NCBI RefSeq assembly: GCF_020360975.1
Contig: NW_025408679.1
Span: forward strand, 124,001 to 188,000
DNA: 64,000 bases
Reading direction: 5' to 3'
Origin: Hirsutella rhossiliensis
Lineage: Eukaryota; Ascomycota; Sordariomycetes; Hypocreales; Ophiocordycipitaceae
Part shown: piece by piece, positions 1-11,715 of the stretch
How the letters are laid out: each line of letters opens with the position of its first letter
Position numbering within the stretch: the first letter of the stretch is position 1
Position numbers and translations under genes: made by a program
Notes under the pieces: generated by a model
What the model saw: only the letters and a program-made list of their open reading frames with translations
Told to the model about the DNA's origin: nothing
The model's database searches: none

Positions 1-1275
1 ACTCGATAAGGACTATAAGCGGAACGAGCGATACTATAAGCAGATTAGCTACGAAAATTATATAAAGAAATGCAATAAGAACTTTAATTCGTTAGAGAAC
101 GAATATCTACTTACTATAATCGGAAAAGATTATAGGGACTAATCTTTCGAGAGGGAGATATAGTCTACCTCGTACGACGAAACATTAAAATAAAACGACT
201 AAGCAATAAATTAGATTTTAAGAAACTTAGACCGTTTAAGGTTAAGAAAACCATTTTAAAAGTTAACTACGAACTTTCGCTACTAATAATAATACGGATA
301 TACCCGATATTTTATATCTTATTATTAGAACTAGCACTATAAAACGCTAAACTATAGGAAAAAATCGAAGTCGACGACGATTAAGAATATAAAGTAGAAT
401 AAATACTAGATATAAGAAAACAAGGTTAGCAATAAGAATACCTTATTAAGTAGAAGGGATACGGACTAGAGGAAAATACCTAGGAACTACTTAAGCACTT
501 AACCTACTGCGGTTCTCTACTCCGATAGTTCTACTAGGCGAACCCTTACTCGGAAATATAGGGTTACTAAGAATAGCATCCTAGTCTAATACGTCTAAGG
601 CACTAAACGATTAAACCTTGCTAATAGCAATAGTTTCCTTATTTAATAAACGAACCGATTCGTCTCGAGAAGAACGCGTTATACTATCTTCTTTATTAAT
701 AGCTTGCATACCCCGCTAAAACAACTTACTACCTCGGTCCTTTAGGAAACGCTTCTATTTCCTAATCCGAGCTAGGCGAGCTATCGCTTCCTCTAACGCT
801 TCTTCTGCTTTCCGTTTATCCGAATTAATCTTTTGCTATTGATTTATAATACGACGAACTAGAAAAAGAAGGAATATTAGCGAAAAGGAATAATAGGGAA
901 GGAAAGGGATAAAACGAACGGGCGGACGCTATATTGCACCTATTATAAGAACGGCCTATAGAGGTATATTCGGAACACCGATTAGAACGCTCGCCGACCT
1001 TATAAGTTAGGCCTAACCAAAAACAACGGGAGTAAGGTATAATTTCAATACTATAGATCTCGGTCTAGGATGCTAGCTCCGATCGTTAACGCGATTTATC
1101 GGAATTACGAGAACGGGATTTTTAAATACGACTAGACATACTATTAGCAGCATATCCCGAAAAGATAAAGGAACAAGGAACGGCACACTTACGCACGACG
1201 CGATAAGGGTATATTTATACACGGCGGCTAAGGCAGTAGGTCTTAAGGGCAAGACTAAAAGGAGGGGAGGCATCC
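1..1275 (+). pseudogene. 3' end of a chromodomain Gypsy (chromovirus) polyprotein, RIP-mutated
   Basis: Integrase C-terminal region of an LTR retrotransposon whose 5' part lies outside the window. Reading plus, positions about 150-380 give an integrase tail (FREGDIVYLVRRN, then a region ending near KFKKLRPFKV-like text). Positions 385-511 give a chromodomain with the order EYKVE, ILDIRKQG, EYLIK, KGYG, EENT. The conserved Trp codons of the chromodomain are TAG, and other TAG/TAA stops interrupt the frame; all fit C-to-T or G-to-A changes. About 520-1256 is untranslated or unrecognised. A purine tract at 1257-1275 (ggaggggagg core) directly precedes the LTR at 1276, as a polypurine tract should. 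A chromodomain usually targets integration to heterochromatin. The copy is inactive. The chromodomain assignment is firm; exact subfamily (MAGGY-like or other) is not decided. Confidence 0.8.
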
Positions 1276-1755
1276 TATTACGACTACGGTCTAGCGAACC
1301 GCGGGACTAGCATATATCACGAGGACACGTAACGTAGGGAGCAAGGAACATTAGACGGACCGACGGGCTAATTAAGTTTAGAGCGACGGGTCACTCTAGC
1401 GCTCTAACGCTCCACGGCTAGGATCGCAGGATCGCCCTAGCGCCCTAGCGCTCCTAGGCGACGGGATCACCTAGTACTCTCGGCGATCTAGGGAAGCTCT
1501 CGAGATATATAAGGAAGGAACGGAATACTCCTTTAGATAGATAGCTCGATAGCTTTTAATATAATTATTACGATCTCTATTACGATCTTATCTCTAATTC
1601 CGATTACTTAATTACCTAGTTATAGTCTACGGTTTACGACCTCCGACTTATTACTAACGTAATATACTTATTATTGCTTAGACCACGCCCTATTATATCT
1701 ACTAATGTAAACCCCTCGATAGGTTTATCCCTTAGGAATAACACCGGTCGTTATA
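1276..1755 (+). repeat. 3' LTR of the left-edge chromovirus
   Basis: Begins tattacgac after a polypurine tract and ends near gttata, the RIP-altered forms of TG...CA ends. The same sequence recurs in inverted orientation at 36827-37298, which fixes both ends. Length is about 480 bp. It keeps many CpG sites but very few CpA or TpG. Confidence 0.75.
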
Positions 1756-1984
1756 CCCTACTTATAACGATCCCCTTTACTAATATAACTCTTATATATA
1801 TATATAATACCTTCTTAGCCTCTTAGCGTTATAACTTAAAACTACTTACCTTAACTATCTAATCTTATTTTTACCCTTTCTTTTACTTACTCTACCCTTT
1901 CCTAAAATATAGTAGCGAACCTAAATAGTATTTTAGGCCTAGCTATAGACCTCTCTAAAAATACCGCTATCTTCTTTAGTATAT
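1756..1984. other. AT-rich spacer between two LTR elements
   Basis: No coding frame, repeat terminus or RNA gene is recognisable. It includes a short (ta)n run near 1795-1810 and is the host sequence into which Gypsy-A1 inserted. Confidence 0.5.
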
Positions 1985-2170
1985 TATTACGGAGTAAGTA
2001 GAGGCGTACGTATAGGTACCGTCTATAGAATAATATTAATAAGCTATATAAAGCTCTCCTATATATAGCTAGCCTATATATATATATATAGGATCCGGCC
2101 CTCTATATATAACTATACGGCTTAGGCTATAGCCTAAGCCTATAACCTATAATAGTTAAAGACTCTTATA
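1985..2170 (-). repeat. 3' LTR of Gypsy-A1
   Basis: 186 bp, from tattacggag to gactcttata. It pairs with 14729-14914 and with the LTRs of A2, A3, A4 and A5. Internal landmarks are aataatattaataagcta and ggatccggccctcta. Confidence 0.85.
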
Positions 2171-2473
2171 TAATGCCCTCCCTTAAGCGCGGCGCGGCGT
2201 TGCCCTATTAACGGCTTCTATACTATAGGGCCTATACCGCTAGCTCTACCCTACCCTTTTCCGTTAATCGTGCTAGCCCTACTAGCCCTATTATCCCCGC
2301 GCCTATTAGCCTAAGTAGCCGGAACTAAGCTCTATACTTATCGGCCGGCTAGCCGTTTAAATAGAGGCGCAACCTATTATATATACCCCTAGGTAGCTAG
2401 CGGCCGGCCTAGACCTACGTAAGCCTTAGGTTGCCCGTCCCCTCGGCCTTAGGCAGCCTCCTCTACCTAAGGG

Positions 2474-3720
2474 TATATAAGGCGGCATCCCCCCCTTCTT
2501 CCTTCCTTTCCTTCTCCTCCTTCTTTAACCGTAGTAGTAGTAGTAATAGGTAAGTTCTACTCTACCTAAGGCATTAGTTCGTTCTTAGCTATACGGGCCG
2601 CCTTATTAATATATACTCGTAGTAATAGCTATAGTAGTAATAATAGCCCTAATAATAATAACTTTAACTAGTAAGTTCTCCGCCCTATTAAGCGGGAGGC
2701 CGTAATCCGTAATACTAACTTCTATAATAAATATATCTACCTCCCCCTCCCCCGCTTCCTCCTTCTTAGAGCATACGGAGTCGTTCGTCGACGCCGTGCT
2801 AGGTATAGCTAACGACGGCTCCGCCGCTGCCGCTGCTCCTACCCGCGCCCCCGCGACCGCGCCTACCGCCGCCGCCTCTACCTTTACTACGCTAGCCGCC
2901 CTTACGTCGCCCTTCTAAGTAACGACGCTATCCCCGCCGCCGGCTATAACGCCCGGCCCCTCTACCCCCGCCTCCGCTATTACTACCCCTATAAGCCTAC
3001 TACCTAGCGAGCGTAGTAGCTATTTTCCGCTAACTTCTTAAAGTATAAACGCTAAGTATAGGCTAGAGCCGCCCGCGCGGCCCCCTATATATAGTGCGCG
3101 TCGTAGGAGCTCCCCTACGCCGACTAAGTCGGGCGCCGCTATAGCGGTAGTTATTACTAGTACGCGCGTACCGGCCGCCCCTATAAGGCGGCGCCTTCTA
3201 TCTTACTCGCTATAGCGTCGGCTTAAAAGGCCGGCGCGTATAGGTAGGTATAGGGGGCTACTAAGAAGCGCCTTACCGCCGCCGCCGCCGCTTACTATAA
3301 TCTCCGCGCCCTTAAGCGCTAGGGCCTCGTCCCTAAGTAAGTTCCTCTTATCTAGCTCTTCTACTTCCGCTACTAACTCTCCTAGTACTAGGGATACTAC
3401 CTCCGTCGCCCTATCGGCGGTCCCCTTAGCTATGCCCGCCGCCGCCCCCGCTACTACTATTAGCTAGGCCCCCCCCGCCCCCGGAGCCCCCGGAGCCGCC
3501 GCTACCGCTAACTAGCTCGCGGGCCTAAAGGGCCGCCTAAGCGCCTTAAAGAGCGCCGCCGCCGCTAATAAGGTAAAGGAGGATAATAAGGATAAGGATA
3601 AGGATAACGATAAGGATAAGGAGTAGGTCTAGGTAGTCTAGGGGCTCTACCTTAAAATAAACGCTATTTTTATCTCTACTTATATAATTACGCTCGCGTT
3701 ATTATAACTACTTACTTTAC
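2474..3720 (+). pseudogene. Antisense transcription unit inside Gypsy-A1 (uncharacterised product)
   Basis: This runs against the Gypsy polyprotein, between integrase and 3' LTR. A TATA box (TATATAAGG, 2474-2482) is followed by a pyrimidine-rich tract (2487-2525), a good 5' splice site (GGTAAGT, intron from 2550) and an acceptor ctttaactag ending at 2671. Downstream one frame is open in long stretches to about 3620 and beyond. It starts KFSALLSGRP, then SSFLEHTESFVDAVLG, an Ala/Pro/Thr-rich middle, and a Lys/Asp-rich stretch (KDKDKDNDKDKE) before a hydrophobic tail. Interruptions are mostly TAG/TAA of RIP type. The same TATA box, tract and donor occur in A2, A3 and A5; the frame is also kept in A2 and A3, while A5 ends before it. 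I do not recognise the protein. That it is a gene is inference from conservation of the parts. Confidence 0.5.
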
Positions 3721-3779
3721 TTTACCTACTTCGTAGTCCTAGCTTAGGCTACTATTAGTAGTCCGCTAGTCTATCGTTC

Positions 3780-5733
3780 TCGTTTACCGTTTTAAATAAG
3801 GCTTTAAACTTATCGAGGGCTATAGTTCCCGTAAACTTATATATAGGTTCCTATATAAGGTCGAGATACCCGCGCTACTTAACGAGGACCTCCTAGCGTT
3901 TCCCCTTACTAACCTTTTTCTAGCGCGCGGCCTATATCTCTTTAACCTCGAACTTATCTTCTTCCTTTACCTTAATTATAAGCGGTTAAGCGTCCGCTAC
4001 TTCTTATCTAAGTAGCGGGTTAAAGGAGGCTCTATAAAGGAGGTCTACGTTAATCTTATTATAGACCCCTATTAAGAGACTATTAAGCTTTATAACCTAT
4101 AGGCTAATAACCCTTTATATCGTAAACTTTATATATAGCTAGTTAAGCTTCTTCTTTAGTTATACCGACCTATAGTTACGGAGGTCTAGCTATACCTTAT
4201 CTCCTACCGCGAACCTATCTACTAGGGCCCTAGTCTTATTAGCGTGCCGCTCTTAATCTTACGCCGCGGCGGCTATCGCGGATTAGTAATAATCTATAGT
4301 CTCCTATAGCTTTCGTATAAACGTAGAAGCGCGGCCCTCTAGTAATAAATTACTATACTACTCCGCTACTATATTTATAGTAAAGGGAACTAGTAAGGGA
4401 AGTTTAAAGCTATACGTTATAAAGAAAGGGGCTATCTTAATAAAGGTATATAGTCTACTATTTAACGTAAGTTAAGCCGCGGGGAGCTACTAGTCTTAGT
4501 CTACTTAGTTACGGGCTATAATAGCCTATACGTAAGCCTACGCCTCTTAGTTAACCCTCTTAGGCCCTCTATTAGTCTATAAGTAATATACTATACTAAG
4601 TAGCTATATAATCTAAAGTAGCTAGTATAGGTACTACTAAAAGCGGCTAGTTTAATTCGATCCCCTATTACTTATAATAAAAGCTAGCTAGCTATATAAG
4701 TAGGCCTAGTATTATAAGAAGCGCTCTATATAAGACTCTATATTTATAGATAGTATCGGCTTTAATATTATAGACTTACTAAGTCAGTCCTTAATTACCT
4801 ATATATAGCGGTTGCCGCCCTTTATAAGTAGGAGGTCCGTTATAAAGTCTATTTATATATACGTATAGAACCGGTTAGGTACTAGAAGCTACTTAAGTAG
4901 CCCTTTAAGCTACGCCCTCTAGATCTTCGTATAGCTATAGATATCGTAGTTATAGAGGAAGCAACGAACGTAGTACTATAAGAGGGGCTAGTAAAAGTCC
5001 CTTATAAGGCCTACTACTATACCTTATCTACCTAGGTAACCTACGACGCTAAAGTTATAGATAAGTTAGACTAGCCTCCTATAGAGCTCGTTCCGTTTAT
5101 CTAGCTCTAGCGGTCCCTCCTTCTCCTTAGCTTTTATAGTATACGGTGCGCCCGGTACCTATAGTCTCCCCTACTAGTATAGATGCCCTTATAGGTCGAT
5201 ATAGTAGTCGGCTACCTATACCTTTAGCTTTAGCTTTAGATCTAAGCGTCGAGCGCCGGACTTAACGGCGCGGCGCACGCCCTTATAAGTACGGTCTAGA
5301 GCCGCTATCCTATCCTATAAGCGTTAAAGGGCCTTATCTTAGAATACTCTCGCCGCGCGCGCCCCTAGGCCGGTCTATCCCTCCTCGCCGGACTAAGGTA
5401 AGGGCGCGGGGGGAAGCTTATTTACAAGCACCGCGTCTTCCTCTACTAGGGAAGCTCTTATATAAGTCCGTAGTGCTTCCTACGGGATAAGCTATAGATC
5501 CTAGGCCTTAATATCCGCTCCCGTCGGCCGGTCCTAATCCCTCTAGGAAAGCGCGTTTAGGACCGCGGAGTCCTGCCTAGGGCGGTACTTAATTAAGAAG
5601 TTAAAGCGTAAGAGATACTCCGCTTAGCGGGCTTACCGCTCTAAGAGGTGCTAGCAAGTTATAAAGTACTTAAGGTTCCTATAGTCTATAAGGACCTCGA
5701 AGCTCTTATAGCTCTAGAGCTCCGCTTACTATT
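3780..5733 (-). pseudogene. Gypsy-A1 integrase and part of RNase H, RIP-mutated
   Basis: Minus-strand translation gives the 3' half of pol: the RNase H tail next to the Copia insertion point (about 5560-5733), a zinc-binding HHCC-like region, the integrase core and its C-terminal part to about 3.85 kb. The frame is broken by TAG/TAA throughout. The coding is continuous with 11716 onward once the Copia is removed; the uninterrupted equivalent is in A3 at about 31.4-33.3 kb. Confidence 0.7.
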
Positions 5734-6297
5734 TATAAGGAACGGTGTTCCTACTATAAATAAAGTAGCTATAATATACTCTCCCGATTATATAAGCTAA
5801 TAAGTAGTATATTAATTATAGATAAAATCTTATCCTATAGAGTAAGAATCGCTCGTTATTTTATATATTATTATATATTAAACGAGTTGCTAGTTATCGT
5901 ATAATCGGGAATCGAAGGAATAGAGCTAGCTTAGAATACTAGCTAAGACCTCTTAAGAACACCGGCACGACCAACCTCCTCTAAACACGAATATTAGTAG
6001 AACTAAGACACTTCTAGATTTACTCGAGATATCACGGAATTCCCTAGTCTTAGGGCTATACGGCAGCCTAAATCTAGTCCTAAAAGGTTCTTCCGTTTAG
6101 CTATAATTATCTATATAAGACAGTATGTCCGCTAGTAGATAGATTAAGAATTATTAACTTTAATATCTCTTCTATATACTAATATACTACTAATAAATTC
6201 CGTTGAAAATCCTACCTTATACTCCTTCTTCCCCTCTATTACGTAGTCTTACGTAATTCCTTAATTTCTAAATTCCTTTTGCTTATATACCTTTAGA
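5734..6297 (+). repeat. 5' LTR of the Copia element
   Basis: 564 bp, from tataaggaacggtgttcc to atatacctttaga. It is followed by ggttataagcccggctt, a plausible but unproven primer-binding region. Confidence 0.88.
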
Positions 6298-6479
6298 GGT
6301 TATAAGCCCGGCTTACTCCTTTTAAGCAAATTAACTACTTATACCTTTAAAATTCCTCGTCGAAATATTCAATTAAAATTCCTTTCGAAATTCCCCCTAA
6401 CTTCTTTTACCTTCCTACGCTCTTAAACTCCCGTCTAGACTTCTCGATCCCTACGAACGAAATAATACCGAATTTATAT

Positions 6480-7370
6480 AAAATAAGTAGATAGAAAGAA
6501 TACGAATTTACTAAACTTAAGGGAAATTTAAATTATACCTTATAGACTACGAGGATAGAAGCTATCCTTATAAAAGAAAAGCTTATTGCTGCTCTAGAGC
6601 AAGTAAATTATATATAGACTATAGAGGCTTTATCTATAATATTCCTTCGAGTCGAAGATAGTCCCTTTATATAAATTCGGTATCTAAAAAATGCTAAAGA
6701 AGCGTAGGATAAGCTTAAAAAGCTATATAATCCGTTGAACTTTTCGTCGAATTATCTGCTTATTAAGCAGCTCTTTAATCTTAGTCCCTCGGACTTTAAT
6801 TTAGAGAAATACCTTTATAAGGTAAAGGAAATCTACGAGGATTTAAAATCCTATAATATAGAAATTCTAGAAGTTATTCTTATAGCATAGATTCTTAATT
6901 GCCTTAGTAAGGAATTTAGAAGCTATATTATAAATATTACGTAGAGCCTTAGGTATAATTCTATAGCGTTTACCCTCGAAACCCTTATAGCTAGTCTTTT
7001 AGACGAAGCTAGAAGAATAGAGGATATAAACAAATCTTCGGAGAAAACCTTCTTAATATAAAGGAAGCCTTAGAAATCCCATAGAAATTCTATAGATACT
7101 CCTTATTATAAGGAATATAAAAAACTAGGGCATTCTATAGCAAATTACTATAAATTATACCCGAATAAGGCTCCCGCTTATTAGGTATTAAATAAAAGAA
7201 AAAGGGATAATAGGACTCGAATTTCTAAGAAGAGAAAATCTTCTTTTTCTTCTTCTTCTAGGAAGAAATCCCCTTCTAATAGTATTTCTACTACTAATAA
7301 AAGAAGGAAGGCTCGAATTACTAAGCTAGAGTCCGATTTAGAAGATAGTAATAAGGTCTTAAATATAGCT
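6480..7370 (+). pseudogene. Copia gag remnant
   Basis: Gag of the Copia element. The plus frame reads a Copia-type Gag core (IEAILIKEKLIAALEQV about 6545-6610; DKLKKLYNPL about 6710-6740), and then a CCHC zinc-knuckle position at 7107-7148 where the three Cys codons are TAT, TAT and TAC (Tyr) while the His (CAT) survives. A Ser/Lys-rich basic tail (KKRKSSFSSSSRKKS) follows near 7220-7275. TAG/TAA stops interrupt the frame. The Cys-to-Tyr changes are the expected G-to-A result of RIP. No functional Gag can be made. Confidence 0.75.
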
Positions 7371-7559
7371 TTATAAGAAAATATAGACCTAGATATCGAC
7401 CTTATAGACCTTTCTAGGGCTCCGACCCCTATATAAACGTCTAAGGATTTAGAGGTAATTTTAACCTCTATAAATACCCCTATAGTAGAAGCTAATAAAG
7501 ACTCTCTTTTAGGACCTCTAAAAGCCTCGATTCCTAGAATAAAGGAATTAGTCTTAAAG

Positions 7560-10500
7560 GTAAGAGAAGGAGGATTTCCTAGTTATAAGAATAAAAGATC
7601 TTTAATTTTATATATAATACCGGAGCTACTAGGTATATAGTATCTAATAAGAATTTCCTTATTAACTATAAAGAAATTAAGTCTAAAGTTTACTAGGAAA
7701 AGCTTCCTTTATATTAGTAAAAGGAAAGGGGACTTAGTATTTAAGTTCTATATAGTAGAAAAGGTATATCCTTCGAGACTGCTTTTATATACCCGAATTA
7801 AGGGTAAATATACTATCCTAATCTTATTTTAATAATACCTATGCCTTAATAGGAGGAAATAAAGTCCTTTTATTAGATAATAAGGCTAAGGTCCTTACTA
7901 AAGGATTTCTTAGAAATAAATTATATTATATTCCTATAGAACCTTTATTAGAAAGCTAATTAATCCTTATTACGTCTTTAAAAGTAAAGGATATAGATTT
8001 TTATACTTAGCACTTACGCTTAGGGCATATAAATAGTAGGGCTATTTTAGAAATATTAAAAAGATATAATAAGGATATAAAAATGCCTTTAGAAGAGGAA
8101 AATAAAATAAAGCAATACGAAATATATATTAGAGCTAAAGCAACGAATAAGGTTAATAAACAACCTTCGTATAAGTCTTATTCTTATTTAGAAAAAATAG
8201 TATTAGATATTTATGGGCTAATTAAAGTGCCTACTTATAATAAATATTACTATTATATTTCTTTCCTAGATATAGGAACCTAATATCTAGAAATATACCT
8301 TCTTCGAAAAAAGGGAAAAGCTCTAGATAGGTTCCTAGAATTTAAAAATAGGGTAGAAAATAACCCTAAAAATACTAGGATTAGAGAAGCATTTTCTAAT
8401 AATGCTAAAGAATTTATATATAAAATAAAGCTTTATTGCGAAAAAGAAGCGATTACCTTTAATTCTAGTCCTCCTAGGACGCCGGAATCTAACGGTAGAA
8501 TAGAAAGAATAAATCGTACTATATTAGAAAAAGTACGAGCTCTTTTATTTACTGCTAGGCTTCCTAAATATCTATAGGGAGAAGCTGTTTTAATAGCTAC
8601 CTATTTATATAATAGATCACCGTATTCTACGATAGGATTTAAAAGTCCTATAGAAAGAGGATAATATAATACTACCCTTCGAGACCTTAAATAAGATTAA
8701 GACCTTTAGAAGCCTTATATATTATAAGAATAAAGACCCTAAAGATAAGCTAGATAATAGAGCTTTTAAGGGAATAATAGTAGGCTATTTAGAAAATGCA
8801 TATAAAATCTAGGATTTTTCCAAGAGAAAGACTACTATCTCTAGAGATATTACTATACTAGAAATTAAATTTATAAAAAATCTAGAAATCTCTAGTAGTA
8901 ATAATACCTTTGATTTTAATTTTATTCTAAATAAAGATAAGCTAGAAAGCTATATCCCTATAGAGGAAGCTACTAAAGAACCTAGAGATAAAAGTCCCTC
9001 GCCCTCTATAGAAGAAGAGTCTCTATATAACGATCCTATTCCTACTACTAGTAAAATAGTAGTAGAATTACCTAAGAAGCTAGAAGGGTTCGATTCTAAC
9101 TATATTAAATACCCTAACGTTAATTTATTTCTAAACTACGATTTTATAGAGTTAATTCTAGCTAGTATAGAAAATTAGGATCTAAAAATTCTAAAGACCT
9201 ATAAATAGGCAATAAATAGCCCTAAAATAGCATTTTAGAAAGATACTATAATTAAGGAAATTATCTAGCTAATTAAATATAAAACTTAGAATTTTCCTAC
9301 CTCCTAGGGATAGGGAGGCTATAGGAGCCGCTAGGTCTATACTATTAAGAAGGATAGTTAAAATAATATAATAAAATATAAAGCCCGTTTCGTAATATAG
9401 GGATTTAAGCAGATCTATAGCTTAGATTTCCTAGATACCTTCTCGACTATAGCTAGACCTAAATCTATTAGAATTCTACTTATTTTAGCTATTATCTATA
9501 AATTCGAAGCTTTGCAAATAGATATAATAAATGCCTTTATATATACCGATATAGATAGCGAAGTATATATCGATCTTCCTATAGGCTACGAAGAATACGC
9601 TCTTAAAGAATATTATTTAAAATATAGATTAGCTTATAGAGCTAAAGGAATTAAATTAACTAAATTCCTAGACCTATATAAAACCGGTTAAATTAAAACA
9701 AAGCTAAAGAAAGCATTATATAGCCTAAAACAAAGTCCTAAGCTCTAGTATAATCATTTAAAAATTATACTAAATAATCTCTAATTTCTTCCTCTTTTAA
9801 TAGATAAAGGAGTATTTATAAATAAGGACTATAGTATAGCCTTAGCAATTTACGTCGACGACTTTCTTATAGTAGGGCCCTCTAAATCTATAATAAAAGA
9901 AAGATTATTTAAAGAATTATCTAAATTCCTAGATTTTACTATCTTAGGAGATATAAAAGACTTCTTACGTTTAAATATTATAATAAACCGAGAATATAAA
10001 GAGCTATATATATCCTAAGAAAATTATACCTTAAATAAATTAAAGGAATTTAATAAAGAAGGTTTAGGAACTTTAAATTTACCCGCTATAGTAGGCTTTA
10101 AGCTTATAAAAGCAAAGGAATTACCTTCTAAGGAAGATATATTGCAATTTTAGAAAGAAATAGGATCTCTATTATACTTAGCCTTATTTACTAGGCCAGA
10201 TATCTTATATTCTATAATTTCCTGCGCTAGATTCGCGGCTAAGCCCGACCAGACGTATTTTAAGGCTTTAAATATAATTTAGAAATATTTAAATAAATTC
10301 CCTAGCCTAAAGATCCGACTCTAGCTAGGCGTCGGATTTAACGGACGGAAAATCCTTTTCCGGTTACTATTTTTATATATATAATAATATAATAAGCTAG
10401 GCTTGCTCTAAGTAGAAAGCCGTTGCCCTTTCTACCTATAAAGCAGAGTATATTAGCCTTAGGGAGGCAAATAAAGAAGCTGTTTATTTAAACATGCTTT

Positions 10501-10778
10501 TTAAAAATATTACTAAGGATCTATCTATTAAGATTCCTAATACTATACCTCCTATTTTAACGGATAATACTGCTGCTATTAAATTAGTAGAAAATCCGGA
10601 ATTTTATAAAAGGTCTAAGTATATAAGATTAGCCTATTACTATACTAGAACTAGTATAAGAGAAGGGGAAATTAGAGTTTTTTATATTAAATTAGAAGAT
10701 AATATAGCTAATATTTTTACGAAGGAATTAAGACCTAGATTACTCTATAAATTTAGAAACGGTCTATCCTTAATATAA
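7560..10778 (+). pseudogene. Copia pol remnant: integrase, reverse transcriptase, RNase H
   Basis: The pre-integrase zinc region includes HLRLGHINSRA near 8005-8040 and KIKQYEIYIRAKATN at about 8105-8145, with its two Cys changed to Tyr. The integrase core follows, with NNAKEFI and PESNGRIERIN near 8395-8510. Reverse transcriptase spans about 9370-10020 and contains ALQIDIINAFIYTD and IYVDDFLIVG. RNase H ends in a still-open 94-codon stretch (10494-10778) with LTDNTAAIKLVENP, RSKYIRLAYYYTR and EDNIANIFTKEL, the usual Copia RNase H end. Many stops are TAG or TAA. The 66-codon open piece at 8083-8283 is part of this pol, not a separate gene. Confidence 0.85.
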
Positions 10779-11147
10779 GTTCCTAAGCAATTAAAAGGGG
10801 TTTTTAGATATTTCTTATACTTTCTATATCTTTCCCTTACTAGGTTTTTCCCTTTTTAGGTTTCCTAGAGAAATATTTACTAGGTTTTTATCTATTAAGA
10901 TTTTCCTAGTAATAATAGGTTTTACCTTATATAAGGTTATCCTATAAATAATTATTATAACTATAGATTTTTCCTACTATAGGTTTTTCTATTAGTATAT
11001 ACCTAAGGATTATTTCCTAAGAAAGAATAGGTTTTTATATATCCTATTAAGGTATAAGAATGGATTTCCTATATTAGGTTTTACCTATATATATACTACT
11101 ATAAATAAATTAGTAAAGAGTATATAAATCTACTCTTTAAGGGAGGC

Positions 11148-11715
11148 TATAAGGAACGGTGTTCCTACTATAAATAAAGCAGCTATAATATACTCTCCCG
11201 ATTATATAAGCTAATAAGTAGTATATTAATTATAGACAAATTCTCATCCTATAGAGTAAGAATCGCTCGTTATTTTATATATTATTATATATTAAATAGA
11301 TTGCCGGTTATTATATAATCGGGAATCGAAGGAATAGAGCTAGCTTAGAATGCTAGCTAAGACCTCTTAAGAATACCGGCACGACTAACCTCCTCTAAAC
11401 ACGAATATTAGTAGAACTAAGACACTTCTAGATTTACTCGAGATATCACGGAATTCCCTAGTCTTAGGGCTATATAGCAGCCTAAATCTAGTCCCAAAAG
11501 GTTCTTCCGTTTAGCTATAATTGTCTATATAAGACAGCATGTCCGCTAGTAGATAGATTAAGAATTATTAACTTTAACATCTCTTCTATATACTAATATA
11601 CTACTAATAAATTCCGTTGAAAATCCTACCTTATACTCCTTCTTCCCCTCTATTATATAGTCTTACGTAATTCCTTAATTTCCTAAAATTCCGCTTTTAC
11701 TTATATACCTTTAGA
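11148..11715 (+). repeat. 3' LTR of the Copia element
   Basis: 568 bp, the partner of 5734-6297. It ends ctttaga and is followed by the second copy of the CTATT duplication. Confidence 0.88.

Larger units (their letters stand above)
5734..11715 (+). mobile_element. Copia LTR retrotransposon inserted in Gypsy-A1
   Basis: A 5982-bp plus-oriented Ty1/Copia element with LTRs 5734-6297 and 11148-11715. It is flanked by the duplication CTATT (5729-5733 and 11716-11720). The unoccupied site is visible in Gypsy-A3 at 33317-33321, where cttactatt runs directly into acttaagg. A purine tract (aagggaggc, 11139-11147) adjoins the 3' LTR. The order gag, integrase, reverse transcriptase, RNase H is diagnostic of Copia. 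The LTRs are still very similar, with most differences being transitions, so insertion came after Gypsy-A1 and RIP has acted on it. Confidence 0.92.

Noticed and set aside
1073..1273. 66-codon minus ORF
   Set aside because: Leu/Val-rich, spans the polypurine tract next to an LTR, and has no partner copy.
8083..8283. 66-codon ORF as an independent gene
   Set aside because: It is the pre-integrase and integrase start of the Copia pol and is in frame with its neighbours.
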